This document shows, one piece after another, positions 38,990 to 47,443 of a stretch of 64,000 nucleotides of DNA. The DNA lies in the NCBI RefSeq assembly GCF_018612915.1, contig NZ_JAGGRL010000012.1, positions 1-64,000 on the forward strand, read 5' to 3'. The translations under genes and the position numbers were made by a program. The DNA comes from Stenotrophomonas sp. ISL-67 (lineage in GTDB: Bacteria; Pseudomonadota; Gammaproteobacteria; Xanthomonadales; Xanthomonadaceae). How positions within the stretch are numbered: position 1 is the stretch's first letter; each line of letters opens with the position of its first letter. The notes beneath the pieces are model-generated. The model did not search any database. It saw only the letters and a list, made by a program, of their open reading frames with translations, and was not told the origin of the DNA.

Positions 38990-39090
38990 GACCAATTGCC
39001 AATAGCCCAGGTGCGTCAACCGGCCGCACGCTCGGCTGGACCGTGACCCCACACGCGGCGATCACTTTGCCACCCGGGAGAGAGGGCAAC

Positions 39091-40518
39091 ATGAGTACCC
39101 GTATGTTGAAGACCATGCGCAAGCCGTTGGCGACCTGCCTGTTGGTCGCGTTGATAGCGCCTGGCATGGCGTTTGCCGAAACCGCCAAGGAGAAGCAGCT
39201 GGAAGCGCGCGTTGCCGAACTGGAACGCCAGGTGCAGCTGCTGCTGTCCACCACCCAGCAGCAACAGACCCAGATCAGCCAGGCGCAGACCGACGTGACG
39301 GCGGTGAGGACGGTACAGGCCCAACAGCCTGCCGGTGCCACCGTGCCTGCCGGCAAGCAGCCGATCCAGGTCACCACCATCACCCCGGGCGCCGCGCCGG
39401 GTACCACGGTCAAGATCGGCGGCTTCATCAAGGCCGACTTCCTGGCCACCCAGACCGGCGATGGCCAGCTGGCCGACGACGCCACCGGCCGCGCGCTGTA
39501 CCTGCCGGGCCAGACGCCGGTGGCCGGTGCCGGCGGCAGCGGCGAGCGTTCGGACGTTGACTACAACGCCCATGCCAAGTTCTCACGCTTCAACCTGGGC
39601 ATCGACAACGTCAGCGATGCCGGCAACAAGTCCGGCGCGTTCTTCGAGATGGACTTCTTCGGCAACTCGCTGGGCAACCAGACTGCCACCAATACCTACG
39701 GCGTGACCCTGCGCCATGCGTACATGTATTGGAACAACTGGATGGCTGGCCAGACCTGGTCGAACTTCATGGACGCGGCCTCGCTGCCGGAAGCGGCCGA
39801 CTTCGTCGGTCCCACCGACGGCGTGCTGTTCGTCCGCCAGGCGCAGATCCGCTACACCAACGGCGGCTTCAGCGTCGCGCTGGAAAACCCGGAAACCACC
39901 ACGCTCACCGGTACCCGCAACCCGGTCACCGGGGCGTGGACCAACGTGGCCAGCAACAGCGACCGCGGCTCGCTGCCGGACCTGACCCTGCGGTATGGCT
40001 GGAAGGGCGATTGGGGCACCTTCGGTGTCGGCGGTATCGTGCGCCAGCTCAAGGTCGACAACCAGGCCACCGGCGCCGACGCAGACAAGATCGGCGGCGG
40101 CCTGACCCTGGGCGGCAAGTGGGTGATGGGCGGCAGCGACCAGCTGCACTACCAGGTCAGCGGTGGTGAAGGCATTGCGCGTTATGTCGGTCTCGGCGTC
40201 ACCGCCGACACCGCCTACGACGTGGCGCAGGACGAACTCAACCCAACCGGCGTGCTGGCCGGCTATGTCGGCTGGCGCCACGCCTTCACCCCGAAGCTGC
40301 GCACCAACCTGATCTACGCACGCAGCGATTACGACAACGACAGCGTGCTCGGCCCGTTGGTCACCAAGAGCGTGCAGAGCATCCGCGGCAACGTCTTCTA
40401 CACGCCGATGCCCAAGGTCGATATCGGCGCGGAGTACATGTACGGCGTACGCGAGATCGAAGACGGCCGCAAGGGCGACATCAACCGCGTGCAATTCACC
40501 ACGAAGTACAGTTTTTAA
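39091..40518 (+). CDS. DcaP-like trimeric outer-membrane porin
   Basis: 475 aa. Signal peptide ending near GMAFA-ETA, then a coiled coil (KQLEARVAELERQVQLLLST) and a Gln-rich linker, then a beta barrel from about residue 108 (VKIGGFIKADFLATQ) to the terminal aromatic TTKYSF. The N-terminal coiled coil plus barrel is the DcaP plan; DcaP porins pass carboxylic acids. GGGAGAGAGGG is a strong ribosome site. It lies between acs and an MFS carrier, fitting a role in carboxylate uptake. Confidence 0.87.
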   Translation: MSTRMLKTMRKPLATCLLVALIAPGMAFAETAKEKQLEARVAELERQVQLLLSTTQQQQTQISQAQTDVTAVRTVQAQQPAGATVPAGKQPIQVTTITPGAAPGTTVKIGGFIKADFLATQTGDGQLADDATGRALYLPGQTPVAGAGGSGERSDVDYNAHAKFSRFNLGIDNVSDAGNKSGAFFEMDFFGNSLGNQTATNTYGVTLRHAYMYWNNWMAGQTWSNFMDAASLPEAADFVGPTDGVLFVRQAQIRYTNGGFSVALENPETTTLTGTRNPVTGAWTNVASNSDRGSLPDLTLRYGWKGDWGTFGVGGIVRQLKVDNQATGADADKIGGGLTLGGKWVMGGSDQLHYQVSGGEGIARYVGLGVTADTAYDVAQDELNPTGVLAGYVGWRHAFTPKLRTNLIYARSDYDNDSVLGPLVTKSVQSIRGNVFYTPMPKVDIGAEYMYGVREIEDGRKGDINRVQFTTKYSF

Positions 40519-40559
40519 CCATTAAAACGAATGCCGGCCCACGGGTCGGCGACACATGA

Positions 40560-40588
40560 CGAGCGCCGACCAACGGTCGGCGCTACCG
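40560..40588. repeat. SMAG palindrome between porin and MFS genes
   Basis: GAGCGCCGACC-AAC-GGTCGGCGCTACC, minus-strand GTAG head, ending right at the GAGGGGAAG ribosome site of the MFS gene. It could separate expression of the two genes. Confidence 0.8.
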
Positions 40589-40602
40589 AGGGGAAGCGTC
40601 TT

Positions 40603-42258
40603 ATGTCCACCACACCTGTACCTGCAAAAGCGGAACTTACCAAAGGCCACAAGAAGGTCATCTTCGCGTCCAGCCTTGGCACCGTATTCGAATGGTATGA
40701 CTTCTTCCTGTATGGCTCGCTGGCAGCGATCATCGCCAAGCAGTTCTTCAGCGGGGTCAATGAAACCACGGGCATGATCTTCGCCCTGCTGGCCTTCGCG
40801 GCCGGCTTCTTCGTGCGTCCGTTCGGCGCGGCTTTCTTCGGTAGCCTCGGCGACCGCATCGGCCGCAAGTACACGTTCCTGATCACGATCCTGATCATGG
40901 GCATCTCGACCTTCCTGGTCGGCGTGCTGCCCAACTACGCATCGATCGGCTTCGCCGCTCCGGTGATCCTGATCGTGCTGCGCCTGGCCCAGGGCCTGGC
41001 GATGGGCGGTGAATATGGTGGCGCGGCGACGTATGTAGCCGAACATGCACCGGCCGACAAGCGTGGCCTGTACACCAGCTTCATCCAGTGCACGGCCACG
41101 CTCGGCCTGTTCATGTCGCTGCTGATCATCCTGGCCTGCCGCTACTTCCTCGGCAACGAAGCGTTCGAAGCCTGGGGCTGGCGCATTCCGTTCCTGGTCT
41201 CCATCGTCCTGCTGGGTATTTCGGTGTGGATCCGCCTGCAGTTGAGCGAGTCGCCACTGTTCCAGCAGATGAAGGCCGAAGGCAAGGGTTCCAAGACCCC
41301 GTTCCGTGACAGCCTCAAGGGCGGCAACCTCAAGCTGATGCTGCTGGTGCTGCTCGGCGCCGCGGCCGGCCAGGCCGTGGTGTGGTACGGCGGCCAGTTC
41401 TACGCGCTGTTCTTCCTGAGCAGCATGCTGAAGGTTGATGCCACTACGTCCTACCTGCTGATCGCCGGCGCGCTGGCCCTGGGTACGCCGTTCTTCATCT
41501 TCTTCGGCTGGCTGTCGGACCGCATCGGTCGCAAGAAGATCATCCTGGCCGGCTGCCTGTTGGCCGCGGTGACCTACATTCCTGTGTTCAAGGGCCTGAC
41601 CCACTTCGCCAACCCGGCCATCGAAGAAGCCCGCAGCAGCTCGCCGGCACTGGTGATTGCCGATCCGGCCACCTGCTCGTTCCAGTTCGATCCGGTCGGC
41701 CTGCGCAAGTTCACCAGCTCCTGCGACGTGGCCACCGCCGCGCTGACCAAGGCCGGTGTGCCGTACGACGTGCAGCCTGCCGCCGCCGGTTCGCTGGCCC
41801 TGGTAAGCGTGGGCAGCACCCAGGTGACCTCGTTCGAGGCCGCTGGGCTGACCAAGGATGAGCTCAAGGCCAAGGGCGATGCCTTCGGTGCAGAACTGAA
41901 GACGGCACTGACGACTGCGGGTTACCCGGCCAAGGCCGACAACGCCCGCATCAACATCGCCGGCACCGTGTTCATGCTGTGGCTCCTGGTGCTGTACGTG
42001 ACCATGGTCTACGGCCCGATCGCGGCCTACCTGGTCGAGCTGTTCCCGACCCGCATCCGCTACACCTCGATGTCGCTGCCGTACCACATCGGCAATGGCT
42101 GGTTCGGTGGCTTCCTGCCGGCGATCTCGTTCGCGCTGGTGGCCGGCACCGGCAACCTCTACTACGGCCTGTGGTACCCGATCATCATCGCGCTGATGAC
42201 GGTCGTGGTTGGCGGCCTGTTCCTGCACGAAACCAAGGGTGTGGACATCACCAAGTAA
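40603..42258 (+). CDS. MFS metabolite:H+ symporter
   Basis: 551 aa, twelve-helix major facilitator of the metabolite:H+ symporter (ProP/KgtP) type: SSLGTVFEWYDFFLYGSLA in helix 1, GDRIGRK in loop 2-3, and LAQGLAMGGEYGGAATYVAEHAP in helix 4. Longer than the usual 430-450 aa because of an insert of about 115 residues (about 329-446) that should face the periplasm between late helices and has two Cys (PATCSF, TSSCDV) able to form a disulphide. Context suggests a carboxylate substrate such as acetate, but this is inferred. GAGGGGAAG precedes the ATG. Confidence 0.85.
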   Translation: MSTTPVPAKAELTKGHKKVIFASSLGTVFEWYDFFLYGSLAAIIAKQFFSGVNETTGMIFALLAFAAGFFVRPFGAAFFGSLGDRIGRKYTFLITILIMGISTFLVGVLPNYASIGFAAPVILIVLRLAQGLAMGGEYGGAATYVAEHAPADKRGLYTSFIQCTATLGLFMSLLIILACRYFLGNEAFEAWGWRIPFLVSIVLLGISVWIRLQLSESPLFQQMKAEGKGSKTPFRDSLKGGNLKLMLLVLLGAAAGQAVVWYGGQFYALFFLSSMLKVDATTSYLLIAGALALGTPFFIFFGWLSDRIGRKKIILAGCLLAAVTYIPVFKGLTHFANPAIEEARSSSPALVIADPATCSFQFDPVGLRKFTSSCDVATAALTKAGVPYDVQPAAAGSLALVSVGSTQVTSFEAAGLTKDELKAKGDAFGAELKTALTTAGYPAKADNARINIAGTVFMLWLLVLYVTMVYGPIAAYLVELFPTRIRYTSMSLPYHIGNGWFGGFLPAISFALVAGTGNLYYGLWYPIIIALMTVVVGGLFLHETKGVDITK

Positions 42259-42280
42259 CCCGGTGATGGCGTGAACCGGA

Positions 42281-42309
42281 AGGGCCGTGGCATTGCCACG
42301 GCCCTTTTT
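42281..42309 (+). terminator. terminator of MFS gene
   Basis: GGGCCGTGGC-ATT-GCCACGGCCC followed by five T. Strong intrinsic terminator. Confidence 0.93.
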
Positions 42310-42345
42310 GTCTGGTGCGCCGGGATCCGCCCGTTTGAACAATCG

Positions 42346-42392
42346 GAATGCCGGATGCCGGATGCCGGATGCCGGAATGCCGGAACGACGGA
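42346..42392. repeat. GATGCCG tandem repeat
   Basis: Four head-to-tail GATGCCG-like heptamers, decaying into AATGCCG and then two GGAACGAC units. Simple-sequence DNA leading into the composite GTAG element; not CRISPR. Confidence 0.75.
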
Positions 42393-42404
42393 ACGACGGG
42401 GCGC

Positions 42405-42576
42405 CGGTAGGGTCGCATCCCAATCGACCGCCGATACGATGACCACGGGCGACGAAGGCATGACCGTAGATCGGAATCGCGCTCTGCACGTCAACATCAA
42501 ACCCGCCTCGGCAACGGTCATGCCCCAGCCGTGCCGATCACCGTTACGTGCGGTCGATCGGGATGCGACCCTACCG
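42405..42576. repeat. composite GTAG element, copy C
   Basis: 172 bp bounded by nearly perfect inverted repeats of about 26 bp (GGTAGGGTCGCATCCC-ATCGACCGC at both ends, one mismatch). The interior differs from copies A and B and has its own inverted GGCATGACCGT / ACGGTCATGCC arms. This, the heptamer repeat and the calB promoter fill the gap before calB. Confidence 0.75.
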
Positions 42577-42615
42577 GCGGTTGCACATCCATGCCGGTAT
42601 CACCGGGCATGCCGC

Positions 42616-42621
42616 TATAGT
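42616..42621 (+). promoter_or_regulatory. putative -10 element of calB
   Basis: TATAGT ends six bases before the ATG at 42628; no ribosome site is present, so a leaderless message is likely. Confidence 0.5.
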
Positions 42622-42627
42622 CGCGGC

Positions 42628-44043
42628 ATGAGCGACGCAAATACCGATCCGAACCAGCTCTCTGAGATCCTGCGTACCCTACGGACCGCTTGGCAGGCCA
42701 ACCGCCCGTCGCTGGAACAGCGGCGCGACGACCTGCACCGCCTGCGCGCCGCGCTCAAGGCGCGCCTGCCGCAGATGGCCGAAGCCATCGCCGCCGATTT
42801 CGGCCACCGCTCCACCCATGAGTCGCTCATCGCCGATGGGATGACCGTGCTCAACGAGATCGACCACCTGCTGGGCCACCTGCGCGGCTGGGCGCGCCCG
42901 CGCCGGGTCGGGGTGGGCTGGCGGTTCTGGCCGGCGCGCGCGCAGACCCGGCCGGTGCCCCTGGGCGTGGTCGGGGTGATCTCCCCCTGGAACTACCCCG
43001 TGAACCTGGCGCTGATCCCGCTGGCCACCGCCATTGCCGCCGGCAACCACGCCATCCTCAAGCCGTCCGAACACACCCCGCGCACCAGCGCCTTCCTGCA
43101 CGACCTGCTGGCCGAGGTGTTCCCCGCCAACCGGGTGGCGGTGGTGCAGGGCGATGCGGCGCTGGCGTCCGCGCTGGCCGGCTCGCCGCTGGACCACCTG
43201 GTGTTCACTGGCTCCACCGCCGTGGGCCGCAAGGTCATGGCCGCCGCCGCGCAGCACCTGACCCCGCTTACCCTGGAACTGGGCGGCAAATCACCCGCCA
43301 TCGTGTGCAGCGACTACCCGCTGGACAAAGCCGCCGCACGCCTGGCCACCGGCAAGTGGTTCAACGCCGGGCAGACCTGCATCGCACCGGATTACGTGCT
43401 GATCGACGGCCGCCGCCAGCGCGAACTGGTGCAGCAGTTGCAGACCCAGGTGCGGACACGCTACGGCGATTTCAGCAACGCCGACGATTACACCCGGATC
43501 ATCAACGAAGGCCAGTACCAGCGCCTGGTCGGCTATCTCGCCCAGGCGCGCGAGCGCGGCGTGCCCGTGATCGAACTGGCCAGCGTAGACCCGGAGCGCG
43601 CGCGCCGGGAACGGCTGATCGTACCGACCATCGTGCTCGACCCGCCGGGCGACCTGGACCTGATGCAGGACGAAATCTTCGGCCCGATCCTGCCGGTGTG
43701 CGCCTATCCCGACCTGGATGCCGCACTGGAATCGGTGCAGGGTCGCCACCGGCCGCTGGCGTTGTATGTCTTCAGCGAACAGCGGCCGGTAGTGGAGCGC
43801 GTGCTTGGCCAGATCGTGGCCGGCGGCGTCACCGTCAACGACACCCTGCTGCATTTCGCCATCAACGGTTTGCCGTTCGGGGGCGTGGGCCCCAGCGGCA
43901 TGGGCGCGTACCACGGGCGTGCGGGTTTTGACGCGATGAGCAAGCAGCTGCCGATCCTGTGGCAGTCGCGGTGGGCGGCCAGCGACCTGCTCAAGCCGCC
44001 CTATTCAAGAATTGCCGGTCTGCTGAAGGCGATTCTCCGGTAG
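42628..44043 (+). CDS. calB: coniferyl aldehyde dehydrogenase-like enzyme
   Basis: 471 aa NAD(P)-dependent aldehyde dehydrogenase. Motifs: ISPWNYPVNLALIPLATAIAAGNHAILKPSE, the Rossmann FTGSTAVGRKVM, LELGGKSPAIV with the general base Glu, and NAGQTCIAPDYVL with the catalytic Cys. The short length and the lack of an N-terminal extension fit the coniferyl/fatty aldehyde branch (CalB), which oxidises aromatic or long-chain aldehydes. The stop TAG at 44041 lies in the GTAG head of a SMAG repeat. No genes of aromatic breakdown are adjacent, so the true substrate is open. Confidence 0.85.
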   Translation: MSDANTDPNQLSEILRTLRTAWQANRPSLEQRRDDLHRLRAALKARLPQMAEAIAADFGHRSTHESLIADGMTVLNEIDHLLGHLRGWARPRRVGVGWRFWPARAQTRPVPLGVVGVISPWNYPVNLALIPLATAIAAGNHAILKPSEHTPRTSAFLHDLLAEVFPANRVAVVQGDAALASALAGSPLDHLVFTGSTAVGRKVMAAAAQHLTPLTLELGGKSPAIVCSDYPLDKAAARLATGKWFNAGQTCIAPDYVLIDGRRQRELVQQLQTQVRTRYGDFSNADDYTRIINEGQYQRLVGYLAQARERGVPVIELASVDPERARRERLIVPTIVLDPPGDLDLMQDEIFGPILPVCAYPDLDAALESVQGRHRPLALYVFSEQRPVVERVLGQIVAGGVTVNDTLLHFAINGLPFGGVGPSGMGAYHGRAGFDAMSKQLPILWQSRWAASDLLKPPYSRIAGLLKAILR

Positions 44044-44078
44044 CGCCGGCCGGTAGGCACCGGCCGTTGGTCGGTACG
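44038..44078. repeat. SMAG repeats after calB
   Basis: GGTAGCGCCGGCC-GGTAGGCACCGGCC is followed by GTTGGTCGGTAC. It looks like two overlapping units, and the first TAG is the calB stop codon. Confidence 0.8.
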
Positions 44079-44093
44079 CAACCCCCGACCCGC

Positions 44094-44099
44094 TACAAT
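44094..44099 (+). promoter_or_regulatory. putative -10 element of xthA
   Basis: TACAAT ends six bases before the ATG at 44106. No ribosome site. Leaderless initiation is likely. Confidence 0.5.
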
Positions 44100-44105
44100 G
44101 CCCCC

Positions 44106-44873
44106 ATGAAAATCGCCTCCTGGAACGTCAATTCGCTCAACGTGCGCCTGCCGCACCTGGAACAGTGGCTCACCGCGTTCGCGCCGGACGTGGTCGGTAT
44201 CCAGGAAACCAAGATGGAGGACCACAAGTTCCCCGACGCGGTGTTGGCCGGGCTGGGCTACCGCAGCGTGTTCGCGGGCCAGAAGACCTACAACGGCGTG
44301 GCGCTGCTGTCGCGTGAGCCGGCCCAGGACGTGCAGATCGGCATTCCCGGGTTCGAGGACGAACAGAAGCGGGTGATCGCCGGCACCGTCAACGGGGTGC
44401 GCATCATCAACCTGTACGTGGTCAACGGCCAGGACGTGGACACCGACAAGTACGCCTACAAGCTGCGCTGGCTTGAAGCGGTGCATGCCTGGGTGGCTTC
44501 GGAACTGGAAAAACACCCCGAGCTGGTGGTGATGGGCGACTTCAACATCGCCCCGGACGCGCGCGACGTGCACGACCCGCTGGTCTGGAACGAGAACCAC
44601 ATCCTGACCTCCACCGCCGAACGGGGTGCGCTCAACAAGCTGCTGCAGCTGGGCCTGCATGATGCCTTCCGCCTGCACAGCGAGGAAGAGGGCATTTTCA
44701 GCTGGTGGGATTACCGCGCGGCCGGCTTCCGCCGCAACCTGGGCCTGCGCATCGACCTGACCCTGGTTTCGGACGCGCTCAAGGCGCGCGCACTGGCCTC
44801 GGGCATCGACCGCGAGCCGCGTACCTGGGACCGCCCCAGCGACCACGCGCCAGCGTGGGTGCAGCTGGGTTGA
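44106..44873 (+). CDS. xthA: exodeoxyribonuclease III
   Basis: 255 aa DNA-repair nuclease (3'-5' exonuclease and AP endonuclease) of the exonuclease-endonuclease-phosphatase fold. MKIASWNVNSLNVRL, QETKMED (metal-binding Glu), GDFNIAPDARDVHD and the terminal SDHAPAWVQL (catalytic His) are all present. Length is normal. Possibly leaderless (see the -10 box). Convergent with the GlsB-type gene. Confidence 0.96.
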   Translation: MKIASWNVNSLNVRLPHLEQWLTAFAPDVVGIQETKMEDHKFPDAVLAGLGYRSVFAGQKTYNGVALLSREPAQDVQIGIPGFEDEQKRVIAGTVNGVRIINLYVVNGQDVDTDKYAYKLRWLEAVHAWVASELEKHPELVVMGDFNIAPDARDVHDPLVWNENHILTSTAERGALNKLLQLGLHDAFRLHSEEEGIFSWWDYRAAGFRRNLGLRIDLTLVSDALKARALASGIDREPRTWDRPSDHAPAWVQLG

Positions 44874-44879
44874 AACCAG

Positions 44880-44940
44880 CAAGGCCCGGCCGATGCCGGG
44901 CCTTGTCGGCAAGGAGTACCCACCAACGGTGGGTACCTAC
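44880..44940 (+). terminator. xthA 3' hairpin and SMAG unit
   Basis: AAGGCCCGGC-CGAT-GCCGGGCCTT (44880-44904) is a strong stem with no T run on the plus strand. A GTACCCACC-AAC-GGTGGGTAC palindrome with minus-strand GTAG head follows at 44915-44940. Probable transcript end for both converging genes. Confidence 0.55.
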
Positions 44941-44949
44941 CCTGTCAGG

Positions 44950-45201
44950 TTATCGAATGCTCTTACGAGTGAAGAGATTCACTATTGCCAGCAGGATCAC
45001 TGCACCAATCAGCGAGAAGAGGAACGTTCGAATCGTGATCGCGTCATTGATGCCGCCGCCGAATACGAAACCGGCGATCAACGCACCCACGATGCCGACC
45101 ACGATGTTCAGGATGATGCCCTGCTGCGCGTCGCGACGCATGATGATGCTGGCAAGCCAGCCCACGATGCCACCGACGATCAACCAGATGATGATGCCCA
45201 T
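44950..45201 (-). CDS. GlsB/YeaQ/YmgE stress-response membrane protein
   Basis: 83 aa with three hydrophobic helices: IIIWLIVGGIVGWLASIIM, then IILNIVVGIVGALIAGFVFGG, then FLFSLIGAVILLAIVNLF. This is the transglycosylase-associated (YeaQ/YmgE/GlsB) family of small Gly-rich inner-membrane proteins, usually induced by stress; molecular role unknown. Family length is 80-90 aa, so the start is secure. Lies in the reverse orientation between xthA and the phosphopantetheinyl transferase gene. Confidence 0.92.
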   Translation of the reverse strand: MGIIIWLIVGGIVGWLASIIMRRDAQQGIILNIVVGIVGALIAGFVFGGGINDAITIRTFLFSLIGAVILLAIVNLFTRKSIR

Positions 45202-45291
45202 GTTGTTGACTCCCAGTGTGCGGATGAGACGGGCCCAGTTGACGGCAGGCCCCGTGAAGTCATCGTGCACTGGCCTTGCCGGGGTGTTCGC

Positions 45292-45891
45292 ATGAGCCTG
45301 CCCGCCACGCTCGACGGCCCCTGGCGGTTCGGTCCGGTCACCGTCTGGCGCCTGCCGCACGTGCCCGGCACCCGCGGCGAGCCGCAGGCGCGGGTGCTGC
45401 TGGCCGAGCAGCTGGGTGGCAACCCGGAGGCCCTGCCGCTGCAGCGCGACCTGCGCGGCCGCCCCGAGCTGCATGGCCCGCTGGCACATATCGGCACCGG
45501 CTGGAGCCACAGCCACGGCCTGCTGCTGGTCGGCCTGGGCGAGGGCGTGCGGCTGGGGGTGGACCTGGAGCCGCTGCGCCCGCGCCCGCGCATGGCCGAA
45601 ATCATCGAGCGCTTCTTCCACCCGGCCGAAGTGGCCTGGCTGCTTGGCCTGGACGACGCTGCCCGCAACCACTGGTTCTTCCGGGTATGGTGCGCCAAGG
45701 AAGCCATCCTCAAGGCGCAGGGGCAGGGCATCTCGTTCGGGCTGCATCGCCTGCAGCTGGCCCCTGGCACCGATGGCGCGCTGCACCTGGCCTGGTCCGA
45801 TGCCGAACTCGGCCCGGCCCAGCGCTGGCACCTGCACGAATGGCAGGCCGCAGACGATTTCCGTGCCGCGTTGGCCTGGCACGCGCTGTAA
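45292..45891 (+). CDS. 4'-phosphopantetheinyl transferase
   Basis: 199 aa Sfp-type enzyme that moves phosphopantetheine from CoA to a carrier protein. The two family signatures are GVDLE (Asp91, Glu93) and WCAKEAILKA (Lys136, Glu137), the Mg- and CoA-binding residues. No carrier-protein, NRPS or PKS gene is nearby; in Xanthomonadaceae such an enzyme may serve arylpolyene or xanthomonadin or fatty acid carriers, which is inference. Start chosen at the first ATG after the divergent region. Confidence 0.87.
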   Translation: MSLPATLDGPWRFGPVTVWRLPHVPGTRGEPQARVLLAEQLGGNPEALPLQRDLRGRPELHGPLAHIGTGWSHSHGLLLVGLGEGVRLGVDLEPLRPRPRMAEIIERFFHPAEVAWLLGLDDAARNHWFFRVWCAKEAILKAQGQGISFGLHRLQLAPGTDGALHLAWSDAELGPAQRWHLHEWQAADDFRAALAWHAL

Positions 45892-45928
45892 GCGCGCCGA
45901 ATCCGGGCAGCCAGCGGGCCGCCACCCT

Positions 45929-45936
45929 GCGATAAT
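45929..45936 (+). promoter_or_regulatory. putative extended -10 of rsmG
   Basis: TGC-GATAAT, an extended -10, ends six bases before the rsmG ATG at 45943. Leaderless start likely. Confidence 0.5.
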
Positions 45937-45942
45937 GGGCAC

Positions 45943-46581
45943 ATGACCGAACACAACCTCCCGGCCGGCGTGGCCGAAGCGCTCTGGCGCGGCCTGGCCG
46001 CCATGGGCCTGGATGCTGCCCTGGCGCCGCCCCTGCTGACCTACCTGGCGCTGCTCGACCGCTGGAACCGCACCTACAACCTCACCGCCATCCGCGATCC
46101 TCTGGAGATGGTCACCCGCCATCTGCTTGATTCGCTGGCGATGCAGCCGTACCTGGAGCAGGGCACCCTGGCCGACCTGGGCACCGGGCCCGGCCTGCCC
46201 GGCATTCCGCTGGCCATCGCCCGCCCGCAGCTGCAGGTGACCCTGGTGGAGAGCAACGGCAAGAAGGCCCGCTTCATGCGCGAGGCCGTGCGCCAGCTGG
46301 GCCTGGGCAATGCCCGCGTGGCCGAGTCGCGCGCTGAAACGCTGGCCGAGCCGGGCGCGTATGACCACCTCACCGCCCGCGCCATGGATACTTTGGCCGG
46401 CATCATCGAGGTGGGTGGCCACCTGCTGCGCCCCGGCGGGCGCCTGCTGGCCATGAAGGGTGTCTACCCGCACGACGAGATCGCCCGGCTGCCGGCCGGC
46501 TGGCAGGTCGAACAGGTCCTGCCGCTGCAGGTTCCCGGCCTCACCGGCGAACGACATCTGGTGGTGGTGGCCGGTCCGTGA
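45943..46581 (+). CDS. rsmG: 16S rRNA m7G527 methyltransferase RsmG
   Basis: 212 aa SAM-dependent methyltransferase that methylates G527 of 16S rRNA; loss gives low-level streptomycin resistance in other bacteria. [25 protein letters not shown] and the SAM loop [15 protein letters not shown] are diagnostic. Followed by parA-parB, the standard order near the bacterial origin side of the chromosome. Confidence 0.95.
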   Translation: MTEHNLPAGVAEALWRGLAAMGLDAALAPPLLTYLALLDRWNRTYNLTAIRDPLEMVTRHLLDSLAMQPYLEQGTLADLGTGPGLPGIPLAIARPQLQVTLVESNGKKARFMREAVRQLGLGNARVAESRAETLAEPGAYDHLTARAMDTLAGIIEVGGHLLRPGGRLLAMKGVYPHDEIARLPAGWQVEQVLPLQVPGLTGERHLVVVAGP

Positions 46582-46645
46582 GACATGACACGCCCCATGC
46601 CCGCATAATGCCCAGTCCCACCCCCTGCCGATGAGGCTCACCCGC

Positions 46646-47443
46646 ATGGCCCGCATCATCGCCATCGCCAACCAGAAAGGCGGCGTCGGCAAGACCACCA
46701 CTGCCGTCAATCTGGCCGCCGCCCTGGCTGCTGCGCCCAAGCGCGTGCTGCTGGTCGACCTCGATTCCCAGGGCAACGCGACCATGGGCAGCGGCGTGGA
46801 CAAGCGGGAAGTTGCCGCCTCCACCTGCGACCTGCTGCTGGGCGAAAGCACCGCGGCCGAGGTCCGGGTGACCACCCCGGAAGGCTTCGACCTGCTGCCG
46901 GGCAACATCGACCTGACCGCCGCCGAGATCCAGCTGATGGACCAGGGCGAGCGCGAACAGCGCCTCAAGCGCGCGCTGACCCCGATCCAGGACGAGTACG
47001 ACTTCATCCTGATCGACTGCCCGCCGGCGCTGTCGCTGCTGACCCTCAACGCCCTGGCCGCCGCCGATTCGGTGATCGTGCCGATGCAGTGCGAGTACTA
47101 CGCGCTGGAGGGCCTCAGCGCGCTGGTGGAAACCATCGATGCGCTGCGCGCCAACCTCAATCCCACTCTGGAGATCGAAGGCGTGCTGCGCACCATGTTC
47201 GATGTGCGCAACAACCTCGCCAACGCCGTGTCGGCTGAACTGACCAACCACTTCGGCGACCGCGTGTTCCGCACCATCGTGCCGCGCAACGTGCGCCTGG
47301 CCGAGGCGCCCAGCCACGGCCAGAGCATTGTCGGCTACGACCGCGCCTCGCGCGGCGGCGTCGCCTACCTCGGCCTGGCCGGCGAGATCATCCGCCGCCA
47401 CCACCAACGCAACACGGCCGGCAAGGCCATGGAGACCGCCTGA
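46646..47443 (+). CDS. parA: chromosome partitioning ATPase ParA
   Basis: 265 aa from the ATG at 46646; an in-frame ATG at 46631 would add five residues. Deviant Walker A KGGVGKTT after IIAIANQ, the LIDCPPALSLLTLNAL Walker B and the MVRTMFDVRNNLA-like region identify the ParA/Soj family. With ParB it moves origin regions apart. CATAAT about 37 bases upstream may be a promoter. parB overlaps its stop by one base. Confidence 0.95.
   Translation: MARIIAIANQKGGVGKTTTAVNLAAALAAAPKRVLLVDLDSQGNATMGSGVDKREVAASTCDLLLGESTAAEVRVTTPEGFDLLPGNIDLTAAEIQLMDQGEREQRLKRALTPIQDEYDFILIDCPPALSLLTLNALAAADSVIVPMQCEYYALEGLSALVETIDALRANLNPTLEIEGVLRTMFDVRNNLANAVSAELTNHFGDRVFRTIVPRNVRLAEAPSHGQSIVGYDRASRGGVAYLGLAGEIIRRHHQRNTAGKAMETA

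Noticed and set aside
42346..42392. Short regular repeats resembling a CRISPR start.
   Set aside because: The repeats are 7-bp head-to-tail units without spacers; no cas genes are present.
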